DNA from: Bacteroidota bacterium
Lineage (GTDB): Bacteria > Bacteroidota > Rhodothermia > Rhodothermales > UBA10348
Reading direction: 5' to 3'
NCBI GenBank assembly: GCA_029262835.1
Contig: JAJCYQ010000059.1
Coordinates: 1 to 55,155 of the forward strand
DNA: 55,155 nucleotides
The notes beneath the pieces are model-generated. The model was not told the origin of the DNA. It searched no databases and saw only the letters and a program-made list of their open reading frames with translations. This document shows positions 35,128-46,810 of the stretch, in pieces (within the stretch, counting starts at the first letter, position 1; every line of letters begins with the position of its first letter). The position numbers were made by a program, and so were the translations under genes.

Positions 35128-37749
35128 ATGAACTTCCAGAAATTTACTGTCAAGGCCCAGGACCTGGTCCGGGCCGCCACAGAACTGGCCGCCGAGAAGA
35201 ATCACCAGGGCGTCGAGCCTGGCCATCTCATGAAGGCCTTTCTCACTGAAAAAGGAGGCATTGCCCAGGCCATCCTGGACAAACTGGGTACCCCCGCTGC
35301 ACTGATTGGGACGCGTACCGACAAGGCACTCGAATCGTATCCGGTAGTCACCGGGTCGAGCGTGTCGGGTCAGTTCATGGGTAATGACACGAAGCTCGTC
35401 TTCGACCGGGCGCTCGCCGAAGCTGGCGTGCTTGGTGACGAGTTCGTTGCATCGGAGCACCTGTTCATTGCGCTCGCCGAATCCAAAGATGCCATTGGAA
35501 AGGCACTCCGCGAACAGGGCGTCACGAAGGAGGCCATTCTTGGAACGCTCAAAGACATCCGGGGAAGCCAGAAAGTCACCGACCAACACGCCGAAAGCCG
35601 CTACCAGGCGCTTGAGCGCTACACGCGCGACCTGAACGCGCTGGCTGAAGAGGGGAAGGTCGATCCGGTGATTGGCCGCGACGATGAAATCCGGCGGCTG
35701 TTGCAGATCCTTTCGCGTCGCACCAAGAACAACCCAATCCTGATCGGCGAGCCCGGTGTGGGCAAGACCGCCATTGCCGAGGGCCTTGCCATTCGGATTG
35801 TATCGGGCGACGTACCGGAGGGCCTCAAAAACCGGCGCGTACTCGCGCTCGACATGGGCGCGCTCATTGCGGGCGCCAAATACCGCGGCGAGTTCGAGGA
35901 CCGGCTCAAGGCCGTGGTCAAGGAGGTCGTCGAATCGAACGGGGAAATCCTGCTTTTCATTGACGAAATCCACACGCTGGTCGGCGCGGGTGCCGGGGAA
36001 GGCGCCATGGATGCCGCCAATATCCTGAAGCCAGCCCTCGCGCGCGGCGAGCTGCGGGCCATTGGCGCGACGACACTCGACGAGTACAAGAAGTATCTGG
36101 AGAAGGACAAGGCCCTCGAGCGGCGCTTCCAGGTCGTGGTCGTTGACGAGCCGAGCATTGAAGATTCCATTTCCATCCTGCGCGGCATCAAGGAGCGCTA
36201 CGAGGTGCATCACGGCGTGCGCATCACCGACAGCGCGCTCGTCGCGGCGGCCGAGCTGAGCCACCGCTATATATCGGACCGGTTCCTGCCTGACAAGGCC
36301 ATTGACCTGGTCGATGAGGCCGCATCACGCCTGCGGATTGAGATCGATTCCATGCCCGAGGAGCTCGATACGCTCGAGCGCCAGATTCGTCAGCTCGAAA
36401 TTGAGCGGGAGGGAGTCAAGCGCGAGAAGGATCAGGTGAAAATTGACCAGATCAGTGAGCAGCTGGCGAACCTCGACGAACAGAAAACGGAGCTCAAGGC
36501 GAAATGGCAGAAAGAGAAAGAGCTCATTGGTGCCATCCGTGAGGCCAACGAACACATGGATGAACTCCGACTCGAGGCCGATCGCATGGAGCGGGAGGGA
36601 AAGTATGGTGAGGTGGCGGAAATACGGTATGGCCGTATTCCGAAGCTCGAAGAGTTGATTGCCGACAGCAAGAAGGCGCTTAACGCCGCGCAGGAGCATG
36701 GCGCCCTGCTCAAGGAAGAGGTAAGCGCCGAAGATATTGCTGGCATCGTGTCGCGCTGGACCGGCATTCCGGTCTCTCGCATGCTGGAGAGTGAGCGCGT
36801 GAAGCTCCTCAAAATGGAAGAGGAACTGGGCAAGCGCGTTGTCGGACAGAAAGAAGCTGTCGAAGCCGTCTCGAACGCCGTCCGGCGTGGCCGCGCCGGA
36901 CTGCAGGAAGAAACCCGCCCCATCGGATCATTCATTTTCCTGGGCACAACGGGTGTCGGAAAGACCGAGCTGGCCAAGGCGCTCGCCTCCTTCCTCTTCA
37001 ATGACGATGACGCCATGGTGCGCATTGACATGAGTGAGTACCAGGAGCGGCATGCCGTGAGCCGGCTGGTCGGTGCGCCTCCCGGATACGTGGGCTATGA
37101 AGAAGGTGGGCAGCTTACCGAAGCCGTGCGGCGCAAGCCGTATTCGGTCGTACTACTCGACGAAATCGAGAAAGCCCATCCAGAAGTCTTCAATATCCTG
37201 CTGCAGGTGCTCGACGATGGCCGTCTGACGGACAACAAGGGCCGGATCGCCGACTTCAAGAACACCATCATTATCATGACGTCGAACCTGGGCTCCGAGG
37301 TTATTCAGAGCCGGATTGCGGCCGGAGAAGGCCTCTCTGCCGCCCAGGAAGAGTCGCTGTTCGATGAACTGACAGGTGTACTCAAGCAGCGTCTGCGCCC
37401 TGAATTCCTCAACCGGATCGATGAAATCGTGATGTTCCATCCGCTCGGCCGCGACGAGATCCGGCACATCGTGGACATCCAGTTCGAGCACGTGCGCCGC
37501 CTGGCCGCCCGCAGCAATGGACTCAACGTCGAGCTCACGGACGAGGCGCGGGACTACCTGGCACGGGTCGGATTCGATCCGGTCTTCGGCGCGCGGCCCC
37601 TCAAACGCGTCATTCAGCGCGAGATCACGAACAAACTGGCCGAGGAAATCCTGTCAGGGTGGCTCGAGCCAGACGAAACGGTCCGTATTACGCTCGCCGG
37701 CGATGGTCTCAGCTTCGAGACCGTGCCGACTCCAGGCGAGCCAGCGTAA
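35128..37749 (+). CDS. clpB: ATP-dependent chaperone ClpB
   Basis: An 873-residue Hsp100 disaggregase that works with DnaK to pull proteins out of aggregates. It has a Clp-N repeat domain ([18 protein letters not shown] to about 145), nucleotide-binding domain 1 (Walker A GEPGVGKT, Walker [11 protein letters not shown]), the long coiled-coil middle domain (about 400-525), domain 2 ([23 protein letters not shown]) and a C-terminal D2 domain. The start at 35128 has GGGAGA 7 bases upstream and gives M-N-F-Q-K-F-T like other ClpB proteins; an ATG at 35110 is in frame. Its last 41 bases overlap the end of the kinase gene on the other strand. Confidence 0.96.
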   Translation: MNFQKFTVKAQDLVRAATELAAEKNHQGVEPGHLMKAFLTEKGGIAQAILDKLGTPAALIGTRTDKALESYPVVTGSSVSGQFMGNDTKLVFDRALAEAGVLGDEFVASEHLFIALAESKDAIGKALREQGVTKEAILGTLKDIRGSQKVTDQHAESRYQALERYTRDLNALAEEGKVDPVIGRDDEIRRLLQILSRRTKNNPILIGEPGVGKTAIAEGLAIRIVSGDVPEGLKNRRVLALDMGALIAGAKYRGEFEDRLKAVVKEVVESNGEILLFIDEIHTLVGAGAGEGAMDAANILKPALARGELRAIGATTLDEYKKYLEKDKALERRFQVVVVDEPSIEDSISILRGIKERYEVHHGVRITDSALVAAAELSHRYISDRFLPDKAIDLVDEAASRLRIEIDSMPEELDTLERQIRQLEIEREGVKREKDQVKIDQISEQLANLDEQKTELKAKWQKEKELIGAIREANEHMDELRLEADRMEREGKYGEVAEIRYGRIPKLEELIADSKKALNAAQEHGALLKEEVSAEDIAGIVSRWTGIPVSRMLESERVKLLKMEEELGKRVVGQKEAVEAVSNAVRRGRAGLQEETRPIGSFIFLGTTGVGKTELAKALASFLFNDDDAMVRIDMSEYQERHAVSRLVGAPPGYVGYEEGGQLTEAVRRKPYSVVLLDEIEKAHPEVFNILLQVLDDGRLTDNKGRIADFKNTIIIMTSNLGSEVIQSRIAAGEGLSAAQEESLFDELTGVLKQRLRPEFLNRIDEIVMFHPLGRDEIRHIVDIQFEHVRRLAARSNGLNVELTDEARDYLARVGFDPVFGARPLKRVIQREITNKLAEEILSGWLEPDETVRITLAGDGLSFETVPTPGEPA

Positions 37750-40369
37750 GGCGCACGTCGGCGGCCGCATCGACCATGTCAGCGCCCAGAAAGGCGTCGA
37801 GGCTCTGCTCGAGTTCGGTTTCGGCTTCATCGAGCCGATCCGTCTCTATAAGCAGCTTCGCGTACTCGTGGCGCGTAGCCGCCAGGTCCGTGTCGGCATT
37901 GCCCCAGGCATCGGACATGATCTGGACCGCGCGGCGGTAGGCCGTAAGAGCCCTGGTTGTTTGCCCCCCGTCGGCCAGAACAGTGGCCAGTTCGCCCTGG
38001 AACATGGCTGCCCAGTCCTCGGCACCAGCCCGCCCGAATACATCGACGGCCTTCGTATACCAGTCGGCCGCCACATCCAGTCGCCCTTTCTCACGCTCGA
38101 GCCGCCCGAGCCACATCAGGTCCATGGCGGTAAAGAAGCTGATGTCGCCGTGCACCGCCTGGTGCACCTCATAGGCCCGCATGAAATGACGCTCGGCCTC
38201 TCCCACATTGCCCTGGGCAAGCAGCGTACGTCCAAGATAGCTGTGCGCGCGGGCCGTCTCGTCGTGCTGGGCGCCATAAATGGCCTGCCGGCGCTCGGCC
38301 GCATCCTGCAGTAGTCCCTGTGCTTCTTCATAGAGGCCCAGATCGTACAGAATGCTTCCCAGGTTGTAAATATTGTCGGCTACCAGCGGGTGGTCTTCGC
38401 CGAGCGTAGACCGCGACATGGAGAGCGATTCCCGGTAGTAGCGCTCGGCCGCCGGAAAATCGCCATTCCGGGCCGACCACGTGCCGAGATTCGAGAGGGT
38501 TTCCGCGATATCCTTGTGGTGTCCGTCGGGAAAGAGCAGGCGACGCTCCGAGAGGGCCTCGTCGAGCAGCACGCGCGCTGTAGAGTCCTCTTCAAGCCGC
38601 ATGTGTGTGACGGCCAGGTCATTCACAATCTGTGCGGCCTCTCGACTTGGATAGCCCTGCAGGCGCCTGGTCATGGCCAGCGCCTCCTCGTAGAGCGCCT
38701 CGGCCCGCTCCCAACTGCTGCGCGTGGACCCCTCATCCAGTACATATCCCAGACGGTACAGCGCGTTCGCCAGGTCGCTGTGATCCTTCTCCGGGCCCAG
38801 CCGCGCCTTCAGCAGACGGATATTTTCTTCAAGCAGCACAGTGGCGCGCTCCATGTCGCCGATCTCGGTCAGGACCGCGCCCACTGTATTGCGGAGCGCC
38901 GCAGCCAGATCCGGCTCCACGCCTTCCCCGCGCTCGAGCGTCCGCGCCCCCTCCTGCACCAATTCGCGCACTGTCATATCCCGCCCCTGAAGGCGCTCGG
39001 GTGCTGCCGCCTCAAACAGGTCCACTATATATGCCGTGACCCGCTCCGCCTTGCGGGCTTCCAGTTCCGTCTGCGCTTTCTGCTCGGCCATGCTGCGTGC
39101 ATTGCGTACCGAGATGACGGTCGTCGTCACGAGCAACAGCAACACAACCGTGCTGAAACCGACGACAATCCGGTTTCGACGCACAAACTTGCCCGTCCGG
39201 TAGAGCGGCGAGTCGGACTGCGCCTTCACGGGGCGTCCCTGGCGGTAATTTTCAATGTCCTGCAGCAGCTCGCTGGCCGATTCGTAGCGCCGGTCCTGCT
39301 CCTTGCGAAGCGCCATGAGAACAATGCGGTCCAGGTCGCCGGAGAGCTGTCTCCGGAGCCGGTCGAGCGATGTGGCGCGAAGCCGGGAGGCCGATTCCGT
39401 GCCGGACCGGGTAACCATGGTCGACGGCCGCTCGGGCTCCTTTTCGAGCACCATCTGCTCGATTTCCCGGCGCGCGGTTGTCTGGAATACGAACGGCTTG
39501 TGCCCGGTGAGCAGTTCGTAGAGCAGTACGCCAAGCTGATAGACATCACTACTTGTCGTGATACTTCCCCCCCGGAGCTGCTCAGGAGAGGCGTACTCGG
39601 GCGTCAGGACCCGGTCCTCCTTTCGCGTCATGGGCAGCGTATACCCGGCCAGATCCGGGTTCAGGAACTTGGCTATGCCAAAGTCGAGCAGCTTTACCTC
39701 CCCTTGCGACGTGACCAGGATGTTCGACGGCTTCAGGTCCCGATGCACAATCAGGTTCTGGTGCGCGTAGTGGACCGCCGAACAGACTTTCCCGAAAATG
39801 ACGAGCCGCTCGTCGAGCGACAGCCGGTGCTCGTCGCAGTATGTATCTATCCGCTCGCCATCCACGAATTCCATGACGAAGTAGGACAGTCCTTCGTCGG
39901 TCGCTCCGCCATCGAGCAGCCGCGCAATGTTCGGATGCGTGAGCGATGCCAGAATCTGCCGCTCCATACGAAAGCGTTTCAGGATCTCATCCGAATCCAT
40001 GCCCCGCTTGATCACTTTCACGGCCACGTAGCGCCGGAACGCTTCGTCATCGCGGACCGCCAGGTACACCTGTCCCATGCCCCCCCGCCCGAGTGGACGG
40101 ATCAGCCGGTAAGGCCCTACTGCCCTCGGCATGTCGCCCTCTTCTATGTCTTTCGCCATGCCCTGCAACACTTTATGCAGGTGATCGGGCGAATCAGACT
40201 CGAGAAATCCCTCCGAGTCGGCGGCCGCATGCAGCAGCCGAATGACATCAGCGAGCAGATCGGCATCATCCCCACAACGCTCCGCCACCCACGCCTCCCG
40301 CCTGTCTGCGGGCACGTCCATGGCCTCGTCAAAAATGACCTCTACTTTCTGCCAGCGCGCTTTGTCCAT
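37709..40369 (-). CDS. PknB-type Ser/Thr protein kinase with membrane helix and TPR repeats
   Basis: An 886-residue kinase. Residues 1-80 are a short leader typical of this group (W-x-x-V-E-x-I-F-D-E-A). The kinase domain (86-345) has the P-loop [10 protein letters not shown]118 in VAVKVIK, H209-R-D211 and D229-F-G. All catalytic residues are present. A membrane helix (about 395-420) follows, then a long TPR array to the end, likely a sensing or scaffold part outside the cytoplasm. Two bases separate its ATG from the sigma-factor stop, so they form an operon. Its 3' end overlaps clpB. Confidence 0.92.
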   Translation of the reverse strand: MDKARWQKVEVIFDEAMDVPADRREAWVAERCGDDADLLADVIRLLHAAADSEGFLESDSPDHLHKVLQGMAKDIEEGDMPRAVGPYRLIRPLGRGGMGQVYLAVRDDEAFRRYVAVKVIKRGMDSDEILKRFRMERQILASLTHPNIARLLDGGATDEGLSYFVMEFVDGERIDTYCDEHRLSLDERLVIFGKVCSAVHYAHQNLIVHRDLKPSNILVTSQGEVKLLDFGIAKFLNPDLAGYTLPMTRKEDRVLTPEYASPEQLRGGSITTSSDVYQLGVLLYELLTGHKPFVFQTTARREIEQMVLEKEPERPSTMVTRSGTESASRLRATSLDRLRRQLSGDLDRIVLMALRKEQDRRYESASELLQDIENYRQGRPVKAQSDSPLYRTGKFVRRNRIVVGFSTVVLLLLVTTTVISVRNARSMAEQKAQTELEARKAERVTAYIVDLFEAAAPERLQGRDMTVRELVQEGARTLERGEGVEPDLAAALRNTVGAVLTEIGDMERATVLLEENIRLLKARLGPEKDHSDLANALYRLGYVLDEGSTRSSWERAEALYEEALAMTRRLQGYPSREAAQIVNDLAVTHMRLEEDSTARVLLDEALSERRLLFPDGHHKDIAETLSNLGTWSARNGDFPAAERYYRESLSMSRSTLGEDHPLVADNIYNLGSILYDLGLYEEAQGLLQDAAERRQAIYGAQHDETARAHSYLGRTLLAQGNVGEAERHFMRAYEVHQAVHGDISFFTAMDLMWLGRLEREKGRLDVAADWYTKAVDVFGRAGAEDWAAMFQGELATVLADGGQTTRALTAYRRAVQIMSDAWGNADTDLAATRHEYAKLLIETDRLDEAETELEQSLDAFLGADMVDAAADVRLTLARLESARSRS

Positions 40370-40371
40370 GA

Positions 40372-40953
40372 TCAGGCGTCTTCCTCCGTGAACATCATGT
40401 ACAGCAGTGACTTGGCCTTGATCCAGTCCCGGGTTACGGTCCGCTCCGCGACCTGGAGCGCCTCGGCCGTCTCGATCGTCGTCATATTGGCAAAAAAGCG
40501 GCACTCCACGATGCGCGCGAAACGCGGATTGAGCTCTTCGAGTCGATGGAGTGCGCGGTCCAGGTCCAGAATATCCATCGGACGCGCGTCATCACCGGCA
40601 ATGCGCGATGCATCTATCATAGTCACGTTGTTCCGGACGTCGGACCCACCGCGCTTCTGCGCTCTCCACTTTCTGGCGTAATCGACCAGGATTTGTCGCA
40701 TGGCGCGCGAGGTCACGCCAAAAAAATGCGCCCGGTTCTCCCACTCGTTGTCCGTCCGATCGAACAGTTTCAGGTATGCTTCGTGCACAAGCCCCGTCGG
40801 GTTCATCGTACTTCCAGGATTGCGGAAGTAGAGCTCTCGCTTCGCGGATTCCTTGAGTTCGTCGTAGACTACCTGGAAAAGCTCGTCCACGGCCCCTTCA
40901 TCACCATTCCGGTGAGCGGCCAGAAGCTGCGTGACGACTCCATCCTTGGACAT
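40372..40953 (-). CDS. ECF-type sigma factor (TIGR02999-like)
   Basis: A 193-residue sigma factor. Region 2 contains ELFQVVYDELKESAKRELYFRNPGSTMNPTGLVHEAYLKL in pieces, characteristic of the TIGR02999 group found mostly next to Ser/Thr kinases; region 4 contains RIVECRFFANMTTIETAEALQVAERTVTRDW with the HTH. The start at 40953 gives M-S-K-D and a normal length; the frame upstream is untranslated leader. There is no anti-sigma factor gene nearby, so control through the coupled kinase is the natural guess. Confidence 0.9.
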   Translation of the reverse strand: MSKDGVVTQLLAAHRNGDEGAVDELFQVVYDELKESAKRELYFRNPGSTMNPTGLVHEAYLKLFDRTDNEWENRAHFFGVTSRAMRQILVDYARKWRAQKRGGSDVRNNVTMIDASRIAGDDARPMDILDLDRALHRLEELNPRFARIVECRFFANMTTIETAEALQVAERTVTRDWIKAKSLLYMMFTEEDA

Positions 40954-41106
40954 GGGCACTCGTGCTGTTTCAAACAAAGGGTACGCAATGGCGGGCAAAA
41001 ACGGAACAACAGGTCCACAATTGTCGGGTAGGGGCTGTTTTACAATAACGGATATATATTTTGATGGATGCATCGTATGTCGTTGTTATTACACCACCTG
41101 TGCCTG

Positions 41107-41137
41107 TTGACAACTTCATTTGCAAAACGGTTATTCT
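41107..41137 (+). promoter_or_regulatory. Possible smc promoter
   Basis: TTGACA at 41107-41112 and TATTCT at 41132-41137 are 19 bases apart, in the AT-rich 225-base gap between the sigma-factor gene and smc. The spacing is long for a sigma-70 type promoter. The rest of the gap shows no gene. Confidence 0.3.
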
Positions 41138-41178
41138 GTACCTTAATTGCTTGTTGGTTTCGTAAATCCTGTACGTAA

Positions 41179-44100
41179 ATGTACCTCAGTAAGCTCGAAC
41201 TGCACGGTTTCAAGAGTTTTGCCGACCGGACCGTGGTTGACTTCGCCCCGGGCGTCACGTGCGTCGTCGGCCCGAATGGGTGTGGCAAGTCGAATATTGT
41301 AGATGCCGTACGCTGGGTCATTGGCGAACAGCGCGCGCGCATATTGCGTAGCGACAAGATGGATAACGTGATTTTCAACGGCACGTCGAAGCGCCGGGCG
41401 CTCGGCATGTCGGAGGTCATGCTGACCATTGAGAATACGAGGGGCATTCTCCCGATCGAATACTCGGAGGTGACCATTGGCCGGCGTCTCTTCCGCAGCG
41501 GAGAGTCCGAGTACCTGCTCAACGGCGTGCAGTGCCGACTGAAGGACATCACGGACCTGTTCATGGATACAGGAATGGGTGCTGGTGCCTACTCGGTGAT
41601 CGAACTCAAGATGATCGAAGAGCTGCTCTCGGACAACGCCCAGGACCGGCGCCACCTGTTTGAGGAAGCGGCTGGCATTACCAAATACAAGATTCGCCGG
41701 GGGCAGACGCTCCGGAAGCTCAAAACGACGCAGGTTGACCTGGACCGGGTGCGCGACCTGACCGACGAACTCGACAAACGCGTCAAGAACCTGGAGCGGC
41801 AGGCCCGCAAGACCGCCCGCTACAAGGAATATGAGACGGAACTGCGCGAGCTGGAGTTGTCGCTCGCCACGCTGGAATTCCTCGCGCTCGCCAGCGGCAT
41901 TACCGAGTCGACGGAGGCGCGCACCGTGGCCGAGCAGGACGCCGAGACACTCGGCGCGCGCGTAAGTGCCCAGGAAGCCGACCATCAGGCGCTGCAGAAG
42001 GAATACGTGGACCGCGAAAAGCTGGTCTCCGAGGGGCAGACCCGCCTGAGTCGGCATATCGACCGGCTGCGTGCGGCCGAGTCGGACCTCCGCGTGGGGA
42101 CCGAACGCTTGACCGTCATTGCCCGCGACCTGACCCGCCTCGCGGAGGAAGAAAAATCCAACGCGGCGCGACGCGACCTGCTCGTACGCGTGCTGGAGCG
42201 GAGCCGCCAGGACCAGGAAAGCGCGCAGCCCGCCGCGACGACGGCCGAGGCCGCGCTGACCGATGCGCGGCGCATCCGGGACGAAGCCCAGAACACGCAG
42301 CAGAAACACCAGGCGAAACTGCAGAGCCTCAGGCAGGAGGAGCGCAACGTGCTGGCCGAGCGCGCGGCGCGCGAGCGGCATGTGGACCGCCTCACGACCC
42401 GCGTCGAGGTCATTACGGCCGAGATGGAAGAGCGGCGCGCCGCGCGCGAAGCGCTCGGCGCAGGAACGGACGACATGGAGGCGCAGCTTGCCGCGGCGCG
42501 CGAAGCGGCCACGGCTGCCAGGAAAGCGTTCTTACAGGCCCAGGAGGCCGTGGACAGCCAGGTAGCGGCGCGCCAGGAGGCCGAAGACGTGCTCGCTACG
42601 GCCCGGGCAGCGGCCCGCAGCGCCGAGCGCGCCTATGACGCGGCGGCTGCCGAAGCCGGCCTGCTCCGCGGACTCGTGGAGAGCTTCGATGATCTTGGTG
42701 AATCGGTACGCTTCCTGGCCGAGGACACGGACTGGACCGATGGTGAGCTCGTGACCGTCGCCGACGTACTCGGCTGCGATGCCGAGTGGAAGGCGGCCGT
42801 CGACACAGCACTTGGTGAGCTGGCAGGCTGTATCGTGGTGGCGGGCGACAGGGAGCTCAATGCCGCGGTCGCCAAATTGCGCCGGGACGGCAAAGGCCAG
42901 GCCAGCTTCGTTGTACTGGAACGTCTGGCGGACAACGCTCCGGAAGGCTACAGCGCTCCGGAAGGCTACAGCGCTCCGCGTGGCGCGACCCCGCTCATAC
43001 GCGTCGTGCGCGTGGCCGAGCCGAGGTACGAACCGCTTGCCCGCACATTGCTGCACGACACCTGGCTCGTCGACAGTATAGACGGCGTCCGGGCACCGGC
43101 AGGCGCCCGGATCGTTGCCCGAACCGGCGAATGGACCGGCGGCTCGGGTGTTGTGCATGCCGGCAGCCGGCAGGAGCAGGTATCGGTTGCCGCCTCCCGC
43201 ATGGGCCGCCGCGAACAACTCGCCCACCTCGAGGAGGAGGTGAGCCGGCTCGAGGCCGCGGCTGAAAAAGCGGCCAGCGACGTCCGAAGCGCCGAGGCCA
43301 CGCTCGAAACGTTCGATGTCGGCGCCGCTCGGCGGTCGCTCGAAGCCGCGCGCTCCGAGCACACCGCGGCCGACAAAGCCCTCTCACGCGCCGAATACGA
43401 GAATGAGACCGCCTCGCGGCGCCGCTCCGAAATTGACGAGCGCCTCCGTACGCTCGAGGAGCAGCGCACGGCCACGATCGCCGAGAAGGAAGGCATTGCG
43501 GCATCGCTCACGCAGGTCAGCGTACAGGTTGCCGATATCCAGCAGCGTCGCGCCGACGCCGAGGCCTCGTTCGGCAAGATTGAAGAAGCCAGCCGCGAGG
43601 CCTTCGACTTCTTCAATGAAGCCAACATCACGGCCGTACAGACACGCAACCGGCTCGACAACCTGAAGCGGGACATCCAGAGGAACCAGGACGACCTGAA
43701 TGAGCTCGAGCGGCGCGAGAAGGAGCGGGCGGATGCCATCGTGGCGCTCACAGCGCAGGAGGCCGAAACGAAAGAGCGCTGCGCGGCGCTCGAAAAAGAC
43801 CTCGAGAAACTGCTGGCTGCGCGTAGCGCGATGGAAAAGGAGGTATCGGCCGCCAAGGACGAACTCATGGAGTCGCGCGTCAAGATATCGGACATCGAGG
43901 CGACACTCCGCGGACTCCGGCGCGACCGTGAGGCCGCGCTCAAACTCGTATCGAGCCATGACGTACGCCTTGCGGAGCTTCAGACGCGGCGTGAAGACCT
44001 CTGCCGCACGGCGCTCGAGGATTTCGAAGTGGACCTTGAAGATGAGGATTCGTGGGAGCACGAGGTGCCGGAAGACTTTGACCGGACAGCGGCCCGCGAA

Positions 44101-44751
44101 CGCGTGCATGAACTGAAGGGCAAGATCCGCAACATGGGGCCCGTGAACGCCCTCGCCCTCGAGTCTTTCGAGGAGGAGCAGGAGCGGCTCACGTTCCTGA
44201 CCGAACAACTCGCCGACCTCGAAGGGGCCGAGGAGACGCTGCTCAGGACCATTGGCGAAATCAATACGACGGCGAGCGAGCGTTTCGACGCCACGTTTGG
44301 AGCCATCCAGGAGAACTTCCGCCGCCTGTTTGCCGATCTGTTCGGCGAGGGCGCGTCGGCCGACGTTGTGCTGGCCGACCCCAACGACCCGCTCGAATCA
44401 GAAATCGAGATCTTCGCCAAACCGCGCGGCAAGAGGCCGAGCGTACTCGCGCAGCTCTCGGGCGGCGAGAAAACGCTCACCGCCATCGCCCTGCTGTTCT
44501 CGATCTATCTCGTCAAGCCGAGCCCATTCTGTATTCTGGATGAGGTCGATGCGCCGCTCGACGACGCGAACGTGGGCCGCTTCATGCAGCTCATCCGCAC
44601 ATTCTCCGACACGACGCAGTTCATACTCGTTACCCACAACAAGCGCACCATGGAAGCCGCCGACCGCATGTACGGTATTACCATGCGCGAGCAGGGCGTT
44701 TCGCGCCTTGTGGGGGTCACGTTCGAGGACGGCCTGGATATGGTGGCTTGA
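41179..44751 (+). CDS. smc: Chromosome segregation protein SMC
   Basis: A 1190-residue SMC ATPase, the core of bacterial condensin. The N-terminal head has GPNGCGKSN (Walker A, about residues 31-39). Long coiled coils flank a hinge around residues 520-650 (WTDGELVTVADVLG to RIVARTGEW). The C-terminal head has the signature LSGGEKTLTA and Walker B FCILDEVDAPLDD. Within the hinge, an 18-bp unit is duplicated (42937-42978), giving APEGYS twice, probably in a surface loop. The gene is divergent from the sigma/kinase operon and convergent with hprK. ScpA and ScpB are not in the window. Confidence 0.96.
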   Translation: MYLSKLELHGFKSFADRTVVDFAPGVTCVVGPNGCGKSNIVDAVRWVIGEQRARILRSDKMDNVIFNGTSKRRALGMSEVMLTIENTRGILPIEYSEVTIGRRLFRSGESEYLLNGVQCRLKDITDLFMDTGMGAGAYSVIELKMIEELLSDNAQDRRHLFEEAAGITKYKIRRGQTLRKLKTTQVDLDRVRDLTDELDKRVKNLERQARKTARYKEYETELRELELSLATLEFLALASGITESTEARTVAEQDAETLGARVSAQEADHQALQKEYVDREKLVSEGQTRLSRHIDRLRAAESDLRVGTERLTVIARDLTRLAEEEKSNAARRDLLVRVLERSRQDQESAQPAATTAEAALTDARRIRDEAQNTQQKHQAKLQSLRQEERNVLAERAARERHVDRLTTRVEVITAEMEERRAAREALGAGTDDMEAQLAAAREAATAARKAFLQAQEAVDSQVAARQEAEDVLATARAAARSAERAYDAAAAEAGLLRGLVESFDDLGESVRFLAEDTDWTDGELVTVADVLGCDAEWKAAVDTALGELAGCIVVAGDRELNAAVAKLRRDGKGQASFVVLERLADNAPEGYSAPEGYSAPRGATPLIRVVRVAEPRYEPLARTLLHDTWLVDSIDGVRAPAGARIVARTGEWTGGSGVVHAGSRQEQVSVAASRMGRREQLAHLEEEVSRLEAAAEKAASDVRSAEATLETFDVGAARRSLEAARSEHTAADKALSRAEYENETASRRRSEIDERLRTLEEQRTATIAEKEGIAASLTQVSVQVADIQQRRADAEASFGKIEEASREAFDFFNEANITAVQTRNRLDNLKRDIQRNQDDLNELERREKERADAIVALTAQEAETKERCAALEKDLEKLLAARSAMEKEVSAAKDELMESRVKISDIEATLRGLRRDREAALKLVSSHDVRLAELQTRREDLCRTALEDFEVDLEDEDSWEHEVPEDFDRTAARERVHELKGKIRNMGPVNALALESFEEEQERLTFLTEQLADLEGAEETLLRTIGEINTTASERFDATFGAIQENFRRLFADLFGEGASADVVLADPNDPLESEIEIFAKPRGKRPSVLAQLSGGEKTLTAIALLFSIYLVKPSPFCILDEVDAPLDDANVGRFMQLIRTFSDTTQFILVTHNKRTMEAADRMYGITMREQGVSRLVGVTFEDGLDMVA

Positions 44752-44783
44752 CCAGCGCCTGGACGCAGCCGGCAGCCGCTCGC

Positions 44784-45808
44784 CTATTCGTAGTCGTGCT
44801 CGAAGTACTCGACACCGCGCACCGGAGCTTCATTGGCCACTCCTTTCTCTCGTATCCGCGATGACAGGCGCTCGGCAAACACCTTGGCCGGATCATACCC
44901 GTAGTGGCGCAGGATGTGGTTCATGGCAATGACTTCGCAGAGGACCGTGACGTTCTTGCCCGGCGTCACGGGGAGTTTGACGAGCGGCAAATCGACCCCC
45001 ATGAGCGGGTACTGCTCATCTATCATACCGAGCCGCGTGTACTCCTGGTCCGGATCCCACGGATGCAGATTGACGACGACCTCGACCCGCTTCTGGAAGC
45101 GTATGGCGCGGATCCCAAACATGGCCCGGACATCGACGAGGCCGAGCCCACGGATTTCCATGAAATGCTGGACCAGGTCGGTGCCAGCTCCCATGAGGAT
45201 ATCGTCCTCCTTGCGCGTAACCATGACGACGTCGTCGGCAACAAGGCGGTGACCACGCTCTACAAGGTCAAGGGCGACTTCACTCTTACCAATGCCAGCC
45301 GGGCCAATGATGAGCAGCCCAATACCGTAGACGTCGACGAGCGAGCCGTGAACCGACTGCTGCAGGGCAAACTGATCGGCCAGGAAATCACGCAGCAGGT
45401 ACATGAACTGCGTGGACGGCATGGGCGTCACATAGACCGGCACGCCCGCATTGGTAGCCATGGCAAGCAATTCCTTGTCCATTTCATTCCCTTCCGTGAG
45501 AATGAAACAGGGGACCGGAAAACGAAGCACGTTGTTGAATGCCTTGGCCCGCGCCTCCGCGTCCAGATGATCCAGGAACCGCGTCTCGGTGTTACCCAGC
45601 ACCTGCACGCGCTTGTACGTGAAGAGCTCAAGGTAGCCAGCCAGCGCGAGCCCGGGGCGGTGCAGACTGGCATCGGTAATTACGCGCTCGTCGGCGGCCG
45701 CGCTATTGAGCGGTTTGATGGCGACGCCAACCAGTGTTTCGAGCTGCCGAATGGCGAAATCGACCGTAATCGACTCCTTCTTGAAGGTTTTTGGTTGGCG
45801 ACTCGGCA

Positions 45809-45809
<1 letters not shown>
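44784..45809 (-). CDS. hprK: HPr kinase/phosphorylase
   Basis: A 341-residue protein with the HprK plan: N-terminal domain (LAGYLELFTYKRVQVLGNTE), P-loop GPAGIGKSE with downstream ALDLVERGHRLVADDVV, and the family signature FMEIRGLGLVDV. HprK phosphorylates and dephosphorylates a serine of HPr to tie sugar uptake to metabolism. Many Bacteroidota and proteobacteria have it without a full sugar PTS. Its ATG overlaps the stop of the MoxR gene (TGATG), so both are made from one mRNA. No HPr gene is in the window. Confidence 0.93.

Positions 45810-46810
<1,001 letters not shown>

Noticed and set aside
38390-40681. Open frame of 763 codons opposite the kinase gene.
   Set aside because: Antisense to conserved kinase and TPR sequence, with Arg/His/Gln-rich composition and no recognisable motif.
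41040-41178. Possible tRNA or small RNA in the AT-rich gap before smc.
   Set aside because: No cloverleaf or stable hairpin was seen; the gap is explained by promoters for the two divergent transcripts.
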